The notes beneath the pieces are model-generated. The model ran no database searches and had not been told where the DNA came from. It saw only the letters and a list, made by a program, of their open reading frames with translations. Positions 7,476 through 12,727 of a stretch of 12,727 bases of DNA are shown in pieces. How positions within the stretch are numbered: the first letter of the stretch is position 1; each line of letters begins with the position of its first letter. The position numbers and the translations under genes are program-made. This DNA is from a bacterium (GTDB taxonomy: Bacteria > Actinomycetota > Acidimicrobiia > Acidimicrobiales > CATQHL01), in contig JAPPKQ010000321.1 of the NCBI GenBank assembly GCA_028819945.1, positions 1-12,727 of the forward strand, given 5' to 3'.

Positions 7476-7649
7476 ATGCGCGGTCCGGCTAAAGTTCCTG
7501 CGATTGGTGTCGACCTTGGAGGACTAGGGAGTCCAAGATCCCATTCTGGAGGAGCGCCCTTCGAATCCCGCCGAACTCGCAAGGTCACGGCTGTTGGCCA
7601 TCCACCTATTGGGTGCTCCGACGGGCGAGACGGCCCGCCGTCTCGATGA
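7476..7649 (+). CDS. Possible small ORF (57 codons), leader-peptide candidate
   Basis: An ATG at 7476 is preceded by AAGGAG at 7466-7471 with four bases between, and the frame stays open for 57 codons to TGA at 7647-7649. The start reads MRGPAKVPAIGVDLGGLG; the product is Gly/Pro/Arg-rich with one Cys and no signal peptide or membrane segment. I recognise no family. It fills the otherwise empty gap between the 5707 gene and the binding-protein gene, and its 3' end runs through the palindrome at 7626-7645. It could be a regulatory upstream ORF whose translation affects that hairpin. It could equally be a chance frame, since open frames are frequent at this GC content. Confidence 0.3.
   Translation: MRGPAKVPAIGVDLGGLGSPRSHSGGAPFESRRTRKVTAVGHPPIGCSDGRDGPPSR
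7515..7537 (+). other. Hairpin in the leader region before the transport genes
   Basis: CTTGGA (7515-7520) is complementary to TCCAAG (7532-7537), and inside it GGACT (7521-7525) pairs with AGTCC (7530-7534) around AGGG. The two pairings share bases 7532-7534, so they are alternatives, or the outer CTT/AAG stacks on the inner stem with a three-base bulge. No known riboswitch was recognised. Confidence 0.4.
7626..7645 (+). promoter_or_regulatory. Perfect 8+4+8 palindrome upstream of the substrate-binding protein gene
   Basis: CGAGACGG (7626-7633) and CCGTCTCG (7638-7645) form an exact inverted repeat around CCCG. It ends 24 bases before the ATG of the binding protein and eight bases before its Shine-Dalgarno AAGGGGG (7653-7659). 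It could be an operator for a dimeric repressor or an mRNA hairpin controlling translation. No regulator gene is in the window. Confidence 0.45.
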
Positions 7650-7669
7650 GACAAGGGGGATGAAACCAA

Positions 7670-8860
7670 ATGAGGATCAAGAAACGGTTGTTGGCCGTTC
7701 TCCTGGCGGTGGTCGTCGCCATGGTTGCGGCTGGGTGTGGCATGGGGTTCGAGCCGGCGGTCGAAGAGGCGACCCCGGCGACGGAGGCCGCTACGACGAC
7801 TCAAGCACCTGAGCCCACCACGACGACAGCCGCACCCGAGGTCACGACGACGACCGCGGCGCCTGAGGCGACCGCGACCACCCCGTCGGCGCTGACCGAG
7901 GCCGATCTGATCGATGTCGGCGCCGAGCCCGGCTCGGGCGAGGGCATCAAGATCGGGTACATCTCGCTCGGCGACTCCATACCGTTCGTGAAGCTCGTCT
8001 CGGACAACGTTCGCGAGCAGGCCGAGATCGCCGGTGCCGAATTCGTGTTCTGCGACGGTGAGGTGGATCCGACCAAGTCGCTCGAGTGCGCGCGCACGCT
8101 CGGTGTCCAGGAGGTTGACGTGGTCATCAACTTCAACCTGTTCGAGGATGCGGCTGCGGAGATCTGTGAGGCATACGGCAACAAGCCGACCATCTCGATC
8201 GACATCCACCAGACGTGCGAGACCTCGTTCTTCGGGGCGGACAACTTCCGGGCGGGCTTCATGACCGGAGCCTCGACCGGACTTCACATCCAGGCCAACT
8301 TCGACTGCGAGTACGACGAGTTCGTGCTGCTCAACGCGTTGGCCGCGGGTCAGGTGGTCATCGAGCGCGGCGACGGCGCCGTTGCGGGGTTCGAGGAGAT
8401 CTGTGGAGAGATCCCCGAGGACAAGTTCACGTTCGTCGACGTGCCGTCGATCGCAGTGGACGAGGCGAGGGTGAACTTCGGTGACTGGCTCACCACCCAC
8501 CCCGATGCCGAAGTCATCGCCGTCGCCTCGACCAACGACGACATGTTCCTCGGCGCCATCGCGGCCACCGAGGCTGCGGGTCGCGACGGTCAGGTCTTCG
8601 GCACCGCGCAGGGAGCAGACGAGAGCTCCTGGGTTCGGATCGTCTGTGACGAGAGCTGGGTCGCCGACACGGCGTACTTCCCGGAGCGGTACGGGCGGAC
8701 GACGGTTCCGGCAGCCATCGCGGCGGCTCAGGGGATCGAGATCCCGGATCCGTTGTTCGTCAACCACATCGTGCTGACGAACAACCCCGCGATCCTGGGA
8801 ACGGACCTGTTCCCGACTGCGCCCTTCACCGACTTCTATCCGGACCAGACCTGCGGCTAG
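7670..8860 (+). CDS. ABC transporter substrate-binding lipoprotein, RbsB-like (Peripla_BP_4 type)
   Basis: A 396-residue exported binding protein that should capture a sugar-like ligand outside the membrane and deliver it to the downstream permease. Residues 1-23 form a lipoprotein signal: KKR, a hydrophobic core, and lipobox VAAGC with Cys23 as the lipidated residue. Residues 28-75 are a Thr/Pro/Ala/Glu linker with repeated TTTTAAPE. The binding domain starts near IKIGYISLGDSIPFVKLVSDNVREQA and continues with VDVVINFN, FFGADNFRAGFMTG, VIAVASTNDDMFLGAIAA and the C-terminal PDPLFVNHIVLTNN, the pattern of ribose/periplasmic-type-1 proteins. Eight Cys sit in the mature domain (128, 140, 166, 183, 213, 245, 326, 395), so disulfides are likely. 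AAGGGGG at 7653-7659 supports the ATG. The strong stem-loop after it probably makes it the most abundant product of the operon. Ligand unknown. Confidence 0.92.
   Translation: MRIKKRLLAVLLAVVVAMVAAGCGMGFEPAVEEATPATEAATTTQAPEPTTTTAAPEVTTTTAAPEATATTPSALTEADLIDVGAEPGSGEGIKIGYISLGDSIPFVKLVSDNVREQAEIAGAEFVFCDGEVDPTKSLECARTLGVQEVDVVINFNLFEDAAAEICEAYGNKPTISIDIHQTCETSFFGADNFRAGFMTGASTGLHIQANFDCEYDEFVLLNALAAGQVVIERGDGAVAGFEEICGEIPEDKFTFVDVPSIAVDEARVNFGDWLTTHPDAEVIAVASTNDDMFLGAIAATEAAGRDGQVFGTAQGADESSWVRIVCDESWVADTAYFPERYGRTTVPAAIAAAQGIEIPDPLFVNHIVLTNNPAILGTDLFPTAPFTDFYPDQTCG
7814..7867 (+). repeat. Linker-coding tandem repeat in the binding-protein gene
   Basis: Two 27-base units encode PTTTTAAPE (residues 49-57) and VTTTTAAPE (58-66), preceded by a shorter related ATTTQAPE. 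This is a low-complexity tether between the lipid anchor and the binding domain. The copies differ at synonymous positions, so they are not a recent duplication. Confidence 0.7.
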
Positions 8861-8893
8861 CGACCGAGGTTCGATGGAGGCCTGAGTTGACAA

Positions 8894-8930
8894 GGACCCC
8901 GGGCCCTTTCCGGCGAAGGGCCCGGGGTCC
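8894..8930 (+). terminator. Very strong intercistronic stem-loop between binding protein and permease
   Basis: The 15 bases at 8894-8908 (GGACCCCGGGCCCTT) pair perfectly with 8916-8930 around the seven-base loop TCCGGCG, followed by CCCTTCTC. It begins 34 bases after the binding-protein stop. Such elements commonly act as partial terminators or protect the upstream mRNA 3' end, giving more binding protein than permease. The weak T-run suggests partial, not complete, termination. Confidence 0.85.
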
Positions 8931-8986
8931 CCTTCTCGACCGGACGAAGGAAGGCCCCACCGAGGTGCTGAAGTAGGAGATCGACG

Positions 8987-9973
8987 GTGAGGACGACCAA
9001 GGCATCGAGTCCCGCCAACGCCGCTGAGCTGGACGTTCGGACCCGATCGCGGCTCGGGCGCGTTCCGGAGTGGGCCGCATTGCTCGTGGTGCTGCTCGCC
9101 CTCGGCACCTTCTTCGCGATCCGGTCGGAGTTCCTCCTGAGACCGAACAACCTGGTCAACGTCGTGACCAACGTGGCGGTGCTCGGGATCATCGCCGCCC
9201 CTGGGACGATGCTGCTCATCGCCGGACAGGTCGACCTGTCGGTCGCCTCCTGCGCCGTGTTCGTCGGGATGGTGATAGCGAATGTGGCCCCCACGTCGCT
9301 GACACTGGCCATCTTCGCCGCCATCGGAGCCGGCCTCCTGGTGGGGATCATCAATGCGGTGGGAGTGGTCGTGCTCCGGGTCAATTCGATCATCACGACC
9401 CTGGCGACGCTCGCCGCTTTCCGGGGCGCCGCCAAACTGGTCTCCGGAGGCCAGACGCTCATTCTCGACGGGTTCGGTGCGCTCGGGACCAACCGGATCC
9501 TGAGCGTCCCACTCTCGGCGTACATGTTCGCCCTCGTCGCGTTGCTCTACCACCTGGTCCTGCGATACACCAGGTTCGGGAAGCACATCTACGCAATGGG
9601 CGGCGACGACCGGGCCGCCCGCCTCGCCGGCATCCGGGTCAGCAGGAACATCGTCGTCGGTTTCCTGCTGTCGGCGGTGAGCGCGATCCTCGCCGGCCTG
9701 ATCCTGGTGTCACAGCTCGGGGCCTCGTCACCCATCGCCGCTCAGGGGCTCGAGTTGCAAGTGATCACGGCGGTCATCCTGGGCGGCGCCAGCCTCAACG
9801 GTGGCCGCGGCTCCATGATGGGCACGATCGTCGCGGTCTTCATCATCGGACTGCTCGACAACGGCCTCAACCTGCTGAGCGTGCAGTCGTTCTGGCAGGA
9901 GATCATCCTGGGAGCCCTCCTGCTGTCGGCGGTCGCCTTCGACCAGTTCAGGATCAGGGTGAGCCAGCGGTGA
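8987..9973 (+). CDS. ABC transporter permease, RbsC-like (BPD_transp_2)
   Basis: A 328-residue integral membrane protein forming the translocation path for the ligand of the upstream binding protein. About nine hydrophobic segments are visible, roughly at 28-45, 57-80, 84-100, 104-130, 171-188, 220-243, 252-268, 276-296 and 302-320. Family marks are GQVDLSVAS after the second segment, RYTRFGKHIYAMGGDDRAARLAGI in the cytoplasmic coupling loop, and ILGGASLNGGRGSMMGT, the conserved glycine-rich segment of ribose/xylose-type permeases. The GTG start has AGGAGA at 8975-8980 with six bases between. The N-terminal about 27 residues are hydrophilic and cytoplasmic. The hydrolase gene follows 28 bases later. 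No ATPase subunit gene lies next to it, which is unusual for this transporter class. Confidence 0.93.
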   Translation: MRTTKASSPANAAELDVRTRSRLGRVPEWAALLVVLLALGTFFAIRSEFLLRPNNLVNVVTNVAVLGIIAAPGTMLLIAGQVDLSVASCAVFVGMVIANVAPTSLTLAIFAAIGAGLLVGIINAVGVVVLRVNSIITTLATLAAFRGAAKLVSGGQTLILDGFGALGTNRILSVPLSAYMFALVALLYHLVLRYTRFGKHIYAMGGDDRAARLAGIRVSRNIVVGFLLSAVSAILAGLILVSQLGASSPIAAQGLELQVITAVILGGASLNGGRGSMMGTIVAVFIIGLLDNGLNLLSVQSFWQEIILGALLLSAVAFDQFRIRVSQR

Positions 9974-10001
9974 CCCGACGAGTTCGGTGGGAGGAGCGTT
10001 C

Positions 10002-11102
10002 ATGATTGGGACTGCGCCGTTCGTCCAGACGGTCACCGGCCCGGTCGCCCCGGAGGAGCTCGGCGTGACGATGCCCCACGAGCACGTCTTCCTGCTCAAC
10101 CCGTCGTTCGTCGAGCCGCAGGAGGCGTCGGAGCGTTTCCGGGCCCACGAGCCGGTGTCGGAGAGCAACATCGAATGGGTCCGCCAGTACTGGACCAGCA
10201 ACGTCGACAACCTCCAGTTGTACGACGAGGAGGTCGCCATCGAGGAGGTTCGGTGGTACTACCGGGCCGGCGGCGACGCCATCGTCGACCCGACGACGCG
10301 GTGGATCGCACGCGACCCCCGGGCGCTGTTCCGGGTCTCACGGGCCACCGGGGTCAAGATCGTCACCGGCACCGGGTTCTACGTCGCCGAGACCCACCCC
10401 GCCGACATGGACCGGCGATCCGACGCCGACCTGGCAGCCGAGATGATCCACGAACTCACCACCGGGATCGACGACACCGGTGTCAAGGCCGGGTTCATCG
10501 GCGAGATGGGCTGCTACTGGCCGATGCGGGACGCGGAACGCAAGGCCCTGCGCGCCGCCGCCATCGCCTCGCTGGAGACGGGCGCCGCGGTGATGGTGCA
10601 CCCGGGCCGCGATCCTGCCGCCCCGGCCGAGATCATCGACGTGCTCACCACCGCCGGCATGGACACGAGCAGGATCATCATCGCCCACATCGACCGGACC
10701 GTCCTCGAGCCGAAGGAGGTCCTGGACCTCGCCGAGACCGGCGTCTACCTCGAGTACGACATCTTCGGCCAGGAGATCTCCATGTTCCCCACCGTGGGCG
10801 TGATGACCGACGCCGGGCTCGTGCCGAGGCGTCCGGCCGGGCTGTCGATGCCGAACGACGCCGAACGTCTCGACCGGGTGGATCTCCTGGTGGAGCACGG
10901 GTTCGCGGAACGGGTCCTCATGTCGATGGACATCTGCACAAAGCACCGCCTGCACCGCTACGGCGGGCACGGCTACGACTACATCGTGGAGCACATCGTC
11001 CCCTGGATGCGGAGGCGAGGCACGCCCCAGGAGGTTCTCGACACGATTCTGCGAGCGAATCCGCAGCGGGTGTTCAGCATGACCGGCGCCGGTGGGCGCT
11101 GA
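10002..11102 (+). CDS. Phosphotriesterase/lactonase-like metal-dependent hydrolase (PTE family)
   Basis: A 366-residue amidohydrolase-superfamily TIM barrel with an apparently complete binuclear metal site: His26 and His28 in MPHEHVF, Glu168 in FIGEMG, His200 in VHPGRD, His229 in IAHIDR and Asp310 in SMDIC. The bridging residue is Glu, not the carboxylated Lys of true phosphotriesterases, as in E. coli PHP and other PTE homologs. Hydrolysis of a lactone or ester is therefore more likely than of organophosphates. I chose the ATG at 10002 because GGAGGAG (9990-9996) lies five bases before it; a GTG at 9987 would use the Shine-Dalgarno as codons. There is no signal peptide, so it is cytoplasmic. 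It is followed after three bases by the dehydrogenase gene. In a sugar pathway it could open a lactone made by a dehydrogenase. Substrate unproven. Confidence 0.9.
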   Translation: MIGTAPFVQTVTGPVAPEELGVTMPHEHVFLLNPSFVEPQEASERFRAHEPVSESNIEWVRQYWTSNVDNLQLYDEEVAIEEVRWYYRAGGDAIVDPTTRWIARDPRALFRVSRATGVKIVTGTGFYVAETHPADMDRRSDADLAAEMIHELTTGIDDTGVKAGFIGEMGCYWPMRDAERKALRAAAIASLETGAAVMVHPGRDPAAPAEIIDVLTTAGMDTSRIIIAHIDRTVLEPKEVLDLAETGVYLEYDIFGQEISMFPTVGVMTDAGLVPRRPAGLSMPNDAERLDRVDLLVEHGFAERVLMSMDICTKHRLHRYGGHGYDYIVEHIVPWMRRRGTPQEVLDTILRANPQRVFSMTGAGGR

Positions 11103-11105
11103 GGG

Positions 11106-12170
11106 ATGGCCCGGCTGAGAGCGGGCGTGATCGGAGCCGGCTCGTGGGCCGTCGCCTCCCACATCCCGAACCTGGTGAAGCGCACCGACGATGTCGCACT
11201 CGTCGGCTTTGCGCGGCCCGAGCAGGCGCTGATCCCGTGGATCGCCGAGCAGTTCGGGTTCGAGCGCGGCGTCACCGATCACCGCGAGCTCCTCGAGATG
11301 GGCTTGGACGTCTGCATCGTCTCCAGCCCCAACCGGTGCCACTACGAGCACGCCAGGGCCGCCCTGGAGGCGGGTGCCCATGTGATGGTCGAGAAGCCGT
11401 TCACGATCGACCCCGCCGATGCCTGGGATCTCGTGGAGACAGCCGAGCGGCTCGGGCGACACCTCGTCGTGGCGCTCGGTTGGAACTACAAGCCGATGGT
11501 GATCCGCGCCAAGGAGCTGGTGGAGGAGCACGGGGGCTTCGGCGAGGTGGAGCACGTGATGGTCGACATGTCCTCGGCGGCGCGCGAGCTGCTCGCCGAG
11601 GCCCGGTCGTACGACGCAGGGTCGCCGGTGGCGACGGCGCGGCCCGAGACGTACACGGATCCCTCTCTCTCGGGGGGCGGATACGCCCAGGCCCAGGTGT
11701 CGCACGCACTCGGCCTGGCGCTGTGGCTGGCCGAGGGCCTGCGGGCGTCCGAGGTGTTCTCCATGATGACGGCGCCCCTCGAGGCGCCCGTCGAACTCCA
11801 CGACGCGATCTCCGTCCGGTTCACCAACGGGGCGATCGGCACGGTCTCGGGGACTTCGTGCCACCTGGGGTACCACGGCAACAAGCACGTCCTGTCGGCG
11901 CGCATCATCGGGTCCGAAGGAATGCTGTCAGTGGATCTGGGGCGTGAGCTCGTCCACTGGTTCGGCGGCGCCGACCAGGACATCGACGTAGAGCTCGACG
12001 ACAGCGCCGGGGACTACGACTGCGACGGCCCGGTGCACACCCTGATCGACCTCGCCTTGGGACGCGACGCCCGCAACCGGTCACCGGGACACGTCGGGGC
12101 GAGATCGGTGGAGATCACCGAAGCCGCCTACCGGAGCGCCGCCGCGGGACGCGTGGCGAAGGTGCGCTGA
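11106..12170 (+). CDS. Gfo/Idh/MocA-family NAD(P)-dependent oxidoreductase
   Basis: A 354-residue cytoplasmic dehydrogenase. The N-terminal Rossmann fold shows GVIGAGSWAVASH (residues 8-20) for dinucleotide binding. The family's EKP triad is present as VEKPF, with Lys97 the likely catalytic lysine. The C-terminal alpha/beta domain contains GGGYAQAQVSHALGLALWL with His200, which corresponds to the conserved histidine used in proton transfer by this family. Members oxidise hydroxyl groups of sugars, inositols and sugar acids. Start: ATG three bases after the hydrolase stop, with GAGGG immediately before, so translation is probably coupled. Its own stop shares one base with the next start (TGATG). 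Together with the hydrolase it suggests an oxidation and ring-opening pair. The specific substrate is not recognisable. Confidence 0.93.
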   Translation: MARLRAGVIGAGSWAVASHIPNLVKRTDDVALVGFARPEQALIPWIAEQFGFERGVTDHRELLEMGLDVCIVSSPNRCHYEHARAALEAGAHVMVEKPFTIDPADAWDLVETAERLGRHLVVALGWNYKPMVIRAKELVEEHGGFGEVEHVMVDMSSAARELLAEARSYDAGSPVATARPETYTDPSLSGGGYAQAQVSHALGLALWLAEGLRASEVFSMMTAPLEAPVELHDAISVRFTNGAIGTVSGTSCHLGYHGNKHVLSARIIGSEGMLSVDLGRELVHWFGGADQDIDVELDDSAGDYDCDGPVHTLIDLALGRDARNRSPGHVGARSVEITEAAYRSAAAGRVAKVR

Positions 12171-12253
12171 TGCCCGGCCGGCGCGCGCTCGTGGCGGGGA
12201 GCGCCGGAGGCATCGGCCTCCGAGAAAGGATGCTCAGCCTGCTTCGGAGATGA
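12170..12253 (+). pseudogene. Truncated N-terminus of a short-chain dehydrogenase (SDR)
   Basis: The frame starts in a TGATG overlap with the preceding dehydrogenase stop and reads MPGRRALVAGSAGGIGL, which is the first beta strand and GxxxGxG cofactor loop of an SDR. After about 17 codons the SDR pattern ends; the next residues do not look like the usual helix, and the frame stops at 12251-12253. The remaining about 230 residues of an SDR are absent from the + strand. The last about 20 bases overlap the end of a minus-strand frame. The coupled start shows it was once an operon member. Truncation by rearrangement, or an assembly join near 12220-12233, would both explain it. Confidence 0.6.
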
Positions 12254-12452
12254 CCAGCTCGCCCTCGGCACCGATCTCGACGACATCGGTCAGCGTGAAC
12301 ACAGCCGCCACCTCGTGCCTGCCCGGCGTGAGCGACAAGCAGGGCAGCTCGATCACCATGTTCTGGTCGCGGCGCACGTAGAAGCCCGACAGTGGCCCCA
12401 GATCGGCGATGGCGGTGTCGGTGTGCCCCTCCCCGACGCTCGGGTTGGACAA
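12234..12452 (-). CDS. Hypothetical small protein (72 aa), possibly a C-terminal fragment
   Basis: A minus-strand frame of 72 codons starting with TTG at 12452, ten bases after the stop of the minus-strand SDR, so the two could be cotranscribed. There is only a weak GGGG before the start. The sequence is non-hydrophobic with alternating strands: FYVRRDQNMVIELPCLSLTPGRHEVAAVFTL, here split as FYVRRDQNMVIELP and LTPGRHEVAAVFTL, then DVVEIGAEGELVI. This looks like the C-terminal beta-sandwich strands of a larger domain. PGRHEV recalls small beta subunits of C-glycoside deglycosidases (DUF6379) and also Wzt-type C-terminal domains. Neither match is secure. A TGA in frame at about 12470 limits upstream extension. 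It may be a remnant. Confidence 0.45.
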   Translation of the reverse strand: MSNPSVGEGHTDTAIADLGPLSGFYVRRDQNMVIELPCLSLTPGRHEVAAVFTLTDVVEIGAEGELVISEAG

Positions 12453-12462
12453 CCGCCCCGCA

Positions 12463-12727
12463 CTAGGTCATCACCCACCCTCCGTTGACGTCGACGCTCG
12501 CTCCGTTGATGTACGACGCATCGTCGGAGGCCAAGAACGCGATGACCGCAGCCACCTCCGATCCGTCCCCCAGCCGGCACAGCGGGCTGGCGGCGAGCAC
12601 CGACGACTCGAGATCGGGATCCCTGTCGAACTGGCCGCGGGCCATCGGGGTGTTGATCGCCCCGGGGAGCACGGCGTTCACGGTGACGCCGGACCGGCCG
12701 TAGTTGCGGGCGAAGTTCTTCGTGACG
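12463..12727 (-). CDS. Short-chain dehydrogenase/reductase, C-terminal part
   Basis: The minus-strand frame is open at the right edge and gives the last about 87 residues of a classical SDR. It starts in VTKNFARNYGRSGV, the helix that follows the catalytic YxxxK, then TVNAVLPGAINTPM (the conserved N-x-x-x-P-G loop), the flexible lid, and the family ending FLASDDASYINGASVDVNGGW. The stop TAG is at 12463-12465. The catalytic Tyr/Lys and the cofactor loop lie beyond the window. Its orientation opposes the transport and dehydrogenase operon, so it is not the missing remainder of the truncated + strand SDR unless an inversion occurred. Likely an NAD(P)-dependent dehydrogenase of the same sugar or polyol locus; substrate unknown. 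Confidence 0.9.
   Translation of the reverse strand, partial: VTKNFARNYGRSGVTVNAVLPGAINTPMARGQFDRDPDLESSVLAASPLCRLGDGSEVAAVIAFLASDDASYINGASVDVNGGWVMT

Noticed and set aside
7489..7516. TAAAG followed by 15 bases and TCGACC, similar to a sigma-28 (FliA) promoter
   Set aside because: The downstream half does not match the GCCGATAA consensus well, and there are no flagellar genes. Chance is the simpler reading.
7558..7575. TTCGAAT with CCCGCC, resembling a tRNA T-arm
   Set aside because: The flanking bases (GCCC before, CCCGC after) do not pair into a T-stem, and no acceptor, D or anticodon stems are present.
7424..9586. Open minus-strand frame of 720 codons
   Set aside because: It is antisense to the binding-protein and permease genes. 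Its translation is Arg/Gly/Asp-rich with no domain pattern, whereas the + strand genes show clear families. High GC content leaves such shadow frames open.
9987..10001. GTG start for the phosphotriesterase-like gene
   Set aside because: These codons contain the GGAGGAG Shine-Dalgarno that serves the ATG at 10002, and the family normally starts close to that ATG.
10338..11888. Open minus-strand frame of 516 codons
   Set aside because: Antisense to the hydrolase and the dehydrogenase, His/Arg/Gly-rich and without motifs. Both + strand genes have intact catalytic motifs.

Overview
The window is a high-GC bacterial chromosome segment. It most resembles an actinobacterium, and the class Acidimicrobiia is my best guess. 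The reasons are the strong G/C third-position bias, the gene order folC-ndk-hisS-aspS-rarA, GTG and TTG starts, and a lipoprotein with a Thr/Pro/Ala-rich linker. The taxon is inferred, not proven.

Left part (1-5612), housekeeping, all on the + strand: the 3' end of folC (folate polyglutamylation), ndk (NDP kinase), then hisS and aspS (histidyl- and aspartyl-tRNA synthetases, overlapping by 4 bases), then rarA (AAA+ replication-recombination ATPase). AspRS carries His36 and Gly80 at the two positions that mark non-discriminating enzymes, so the cell may make Asn-tRNA by amidation. A palindromic extragenic repeat lies between aspS and rarA.

Middle (5613-7669): a secreted or membrane-anchored protein of unknown function (5707-7458). 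Its 5' end runs in frame through two copies of a 42-base palindrome-containing repeat. A 211-base gap follows; it holds a possible 57-codon ORF with a good Shine-Dalgarno and two hairpins.

Right part (7670-12727), accessory catabolic locus: a sugar-type ABC substrate-binding lipoprotein with eight Cys in its mature domain, a very strong stem-loop, an RbsC-type permease, a phosphotriesterase/lactonase-like metal hydrolase, and a Gfo/Idh/MocA dehydrogenase. The start of a short-chain dehydrogenase (SDR) then overlaps the dehydrogenase stop by one base but breaks off after about 17 codons. Beyond that break, two minus-strand reading frames follow: a 72-residue unknown and the C-terminal part of a different SDR that runs off the window. 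No ABC ATPase is present. The likely job is import of a small polar compound (sugar, cyclitol or derivative), its oxidation, and hydrolysis of a lactone or ester intermediate; the substrate cannot be read from sequence.

There is no stretch over 300 bases without a gene. I see no RNA gene, CRISPR array, transposase or phage gene.
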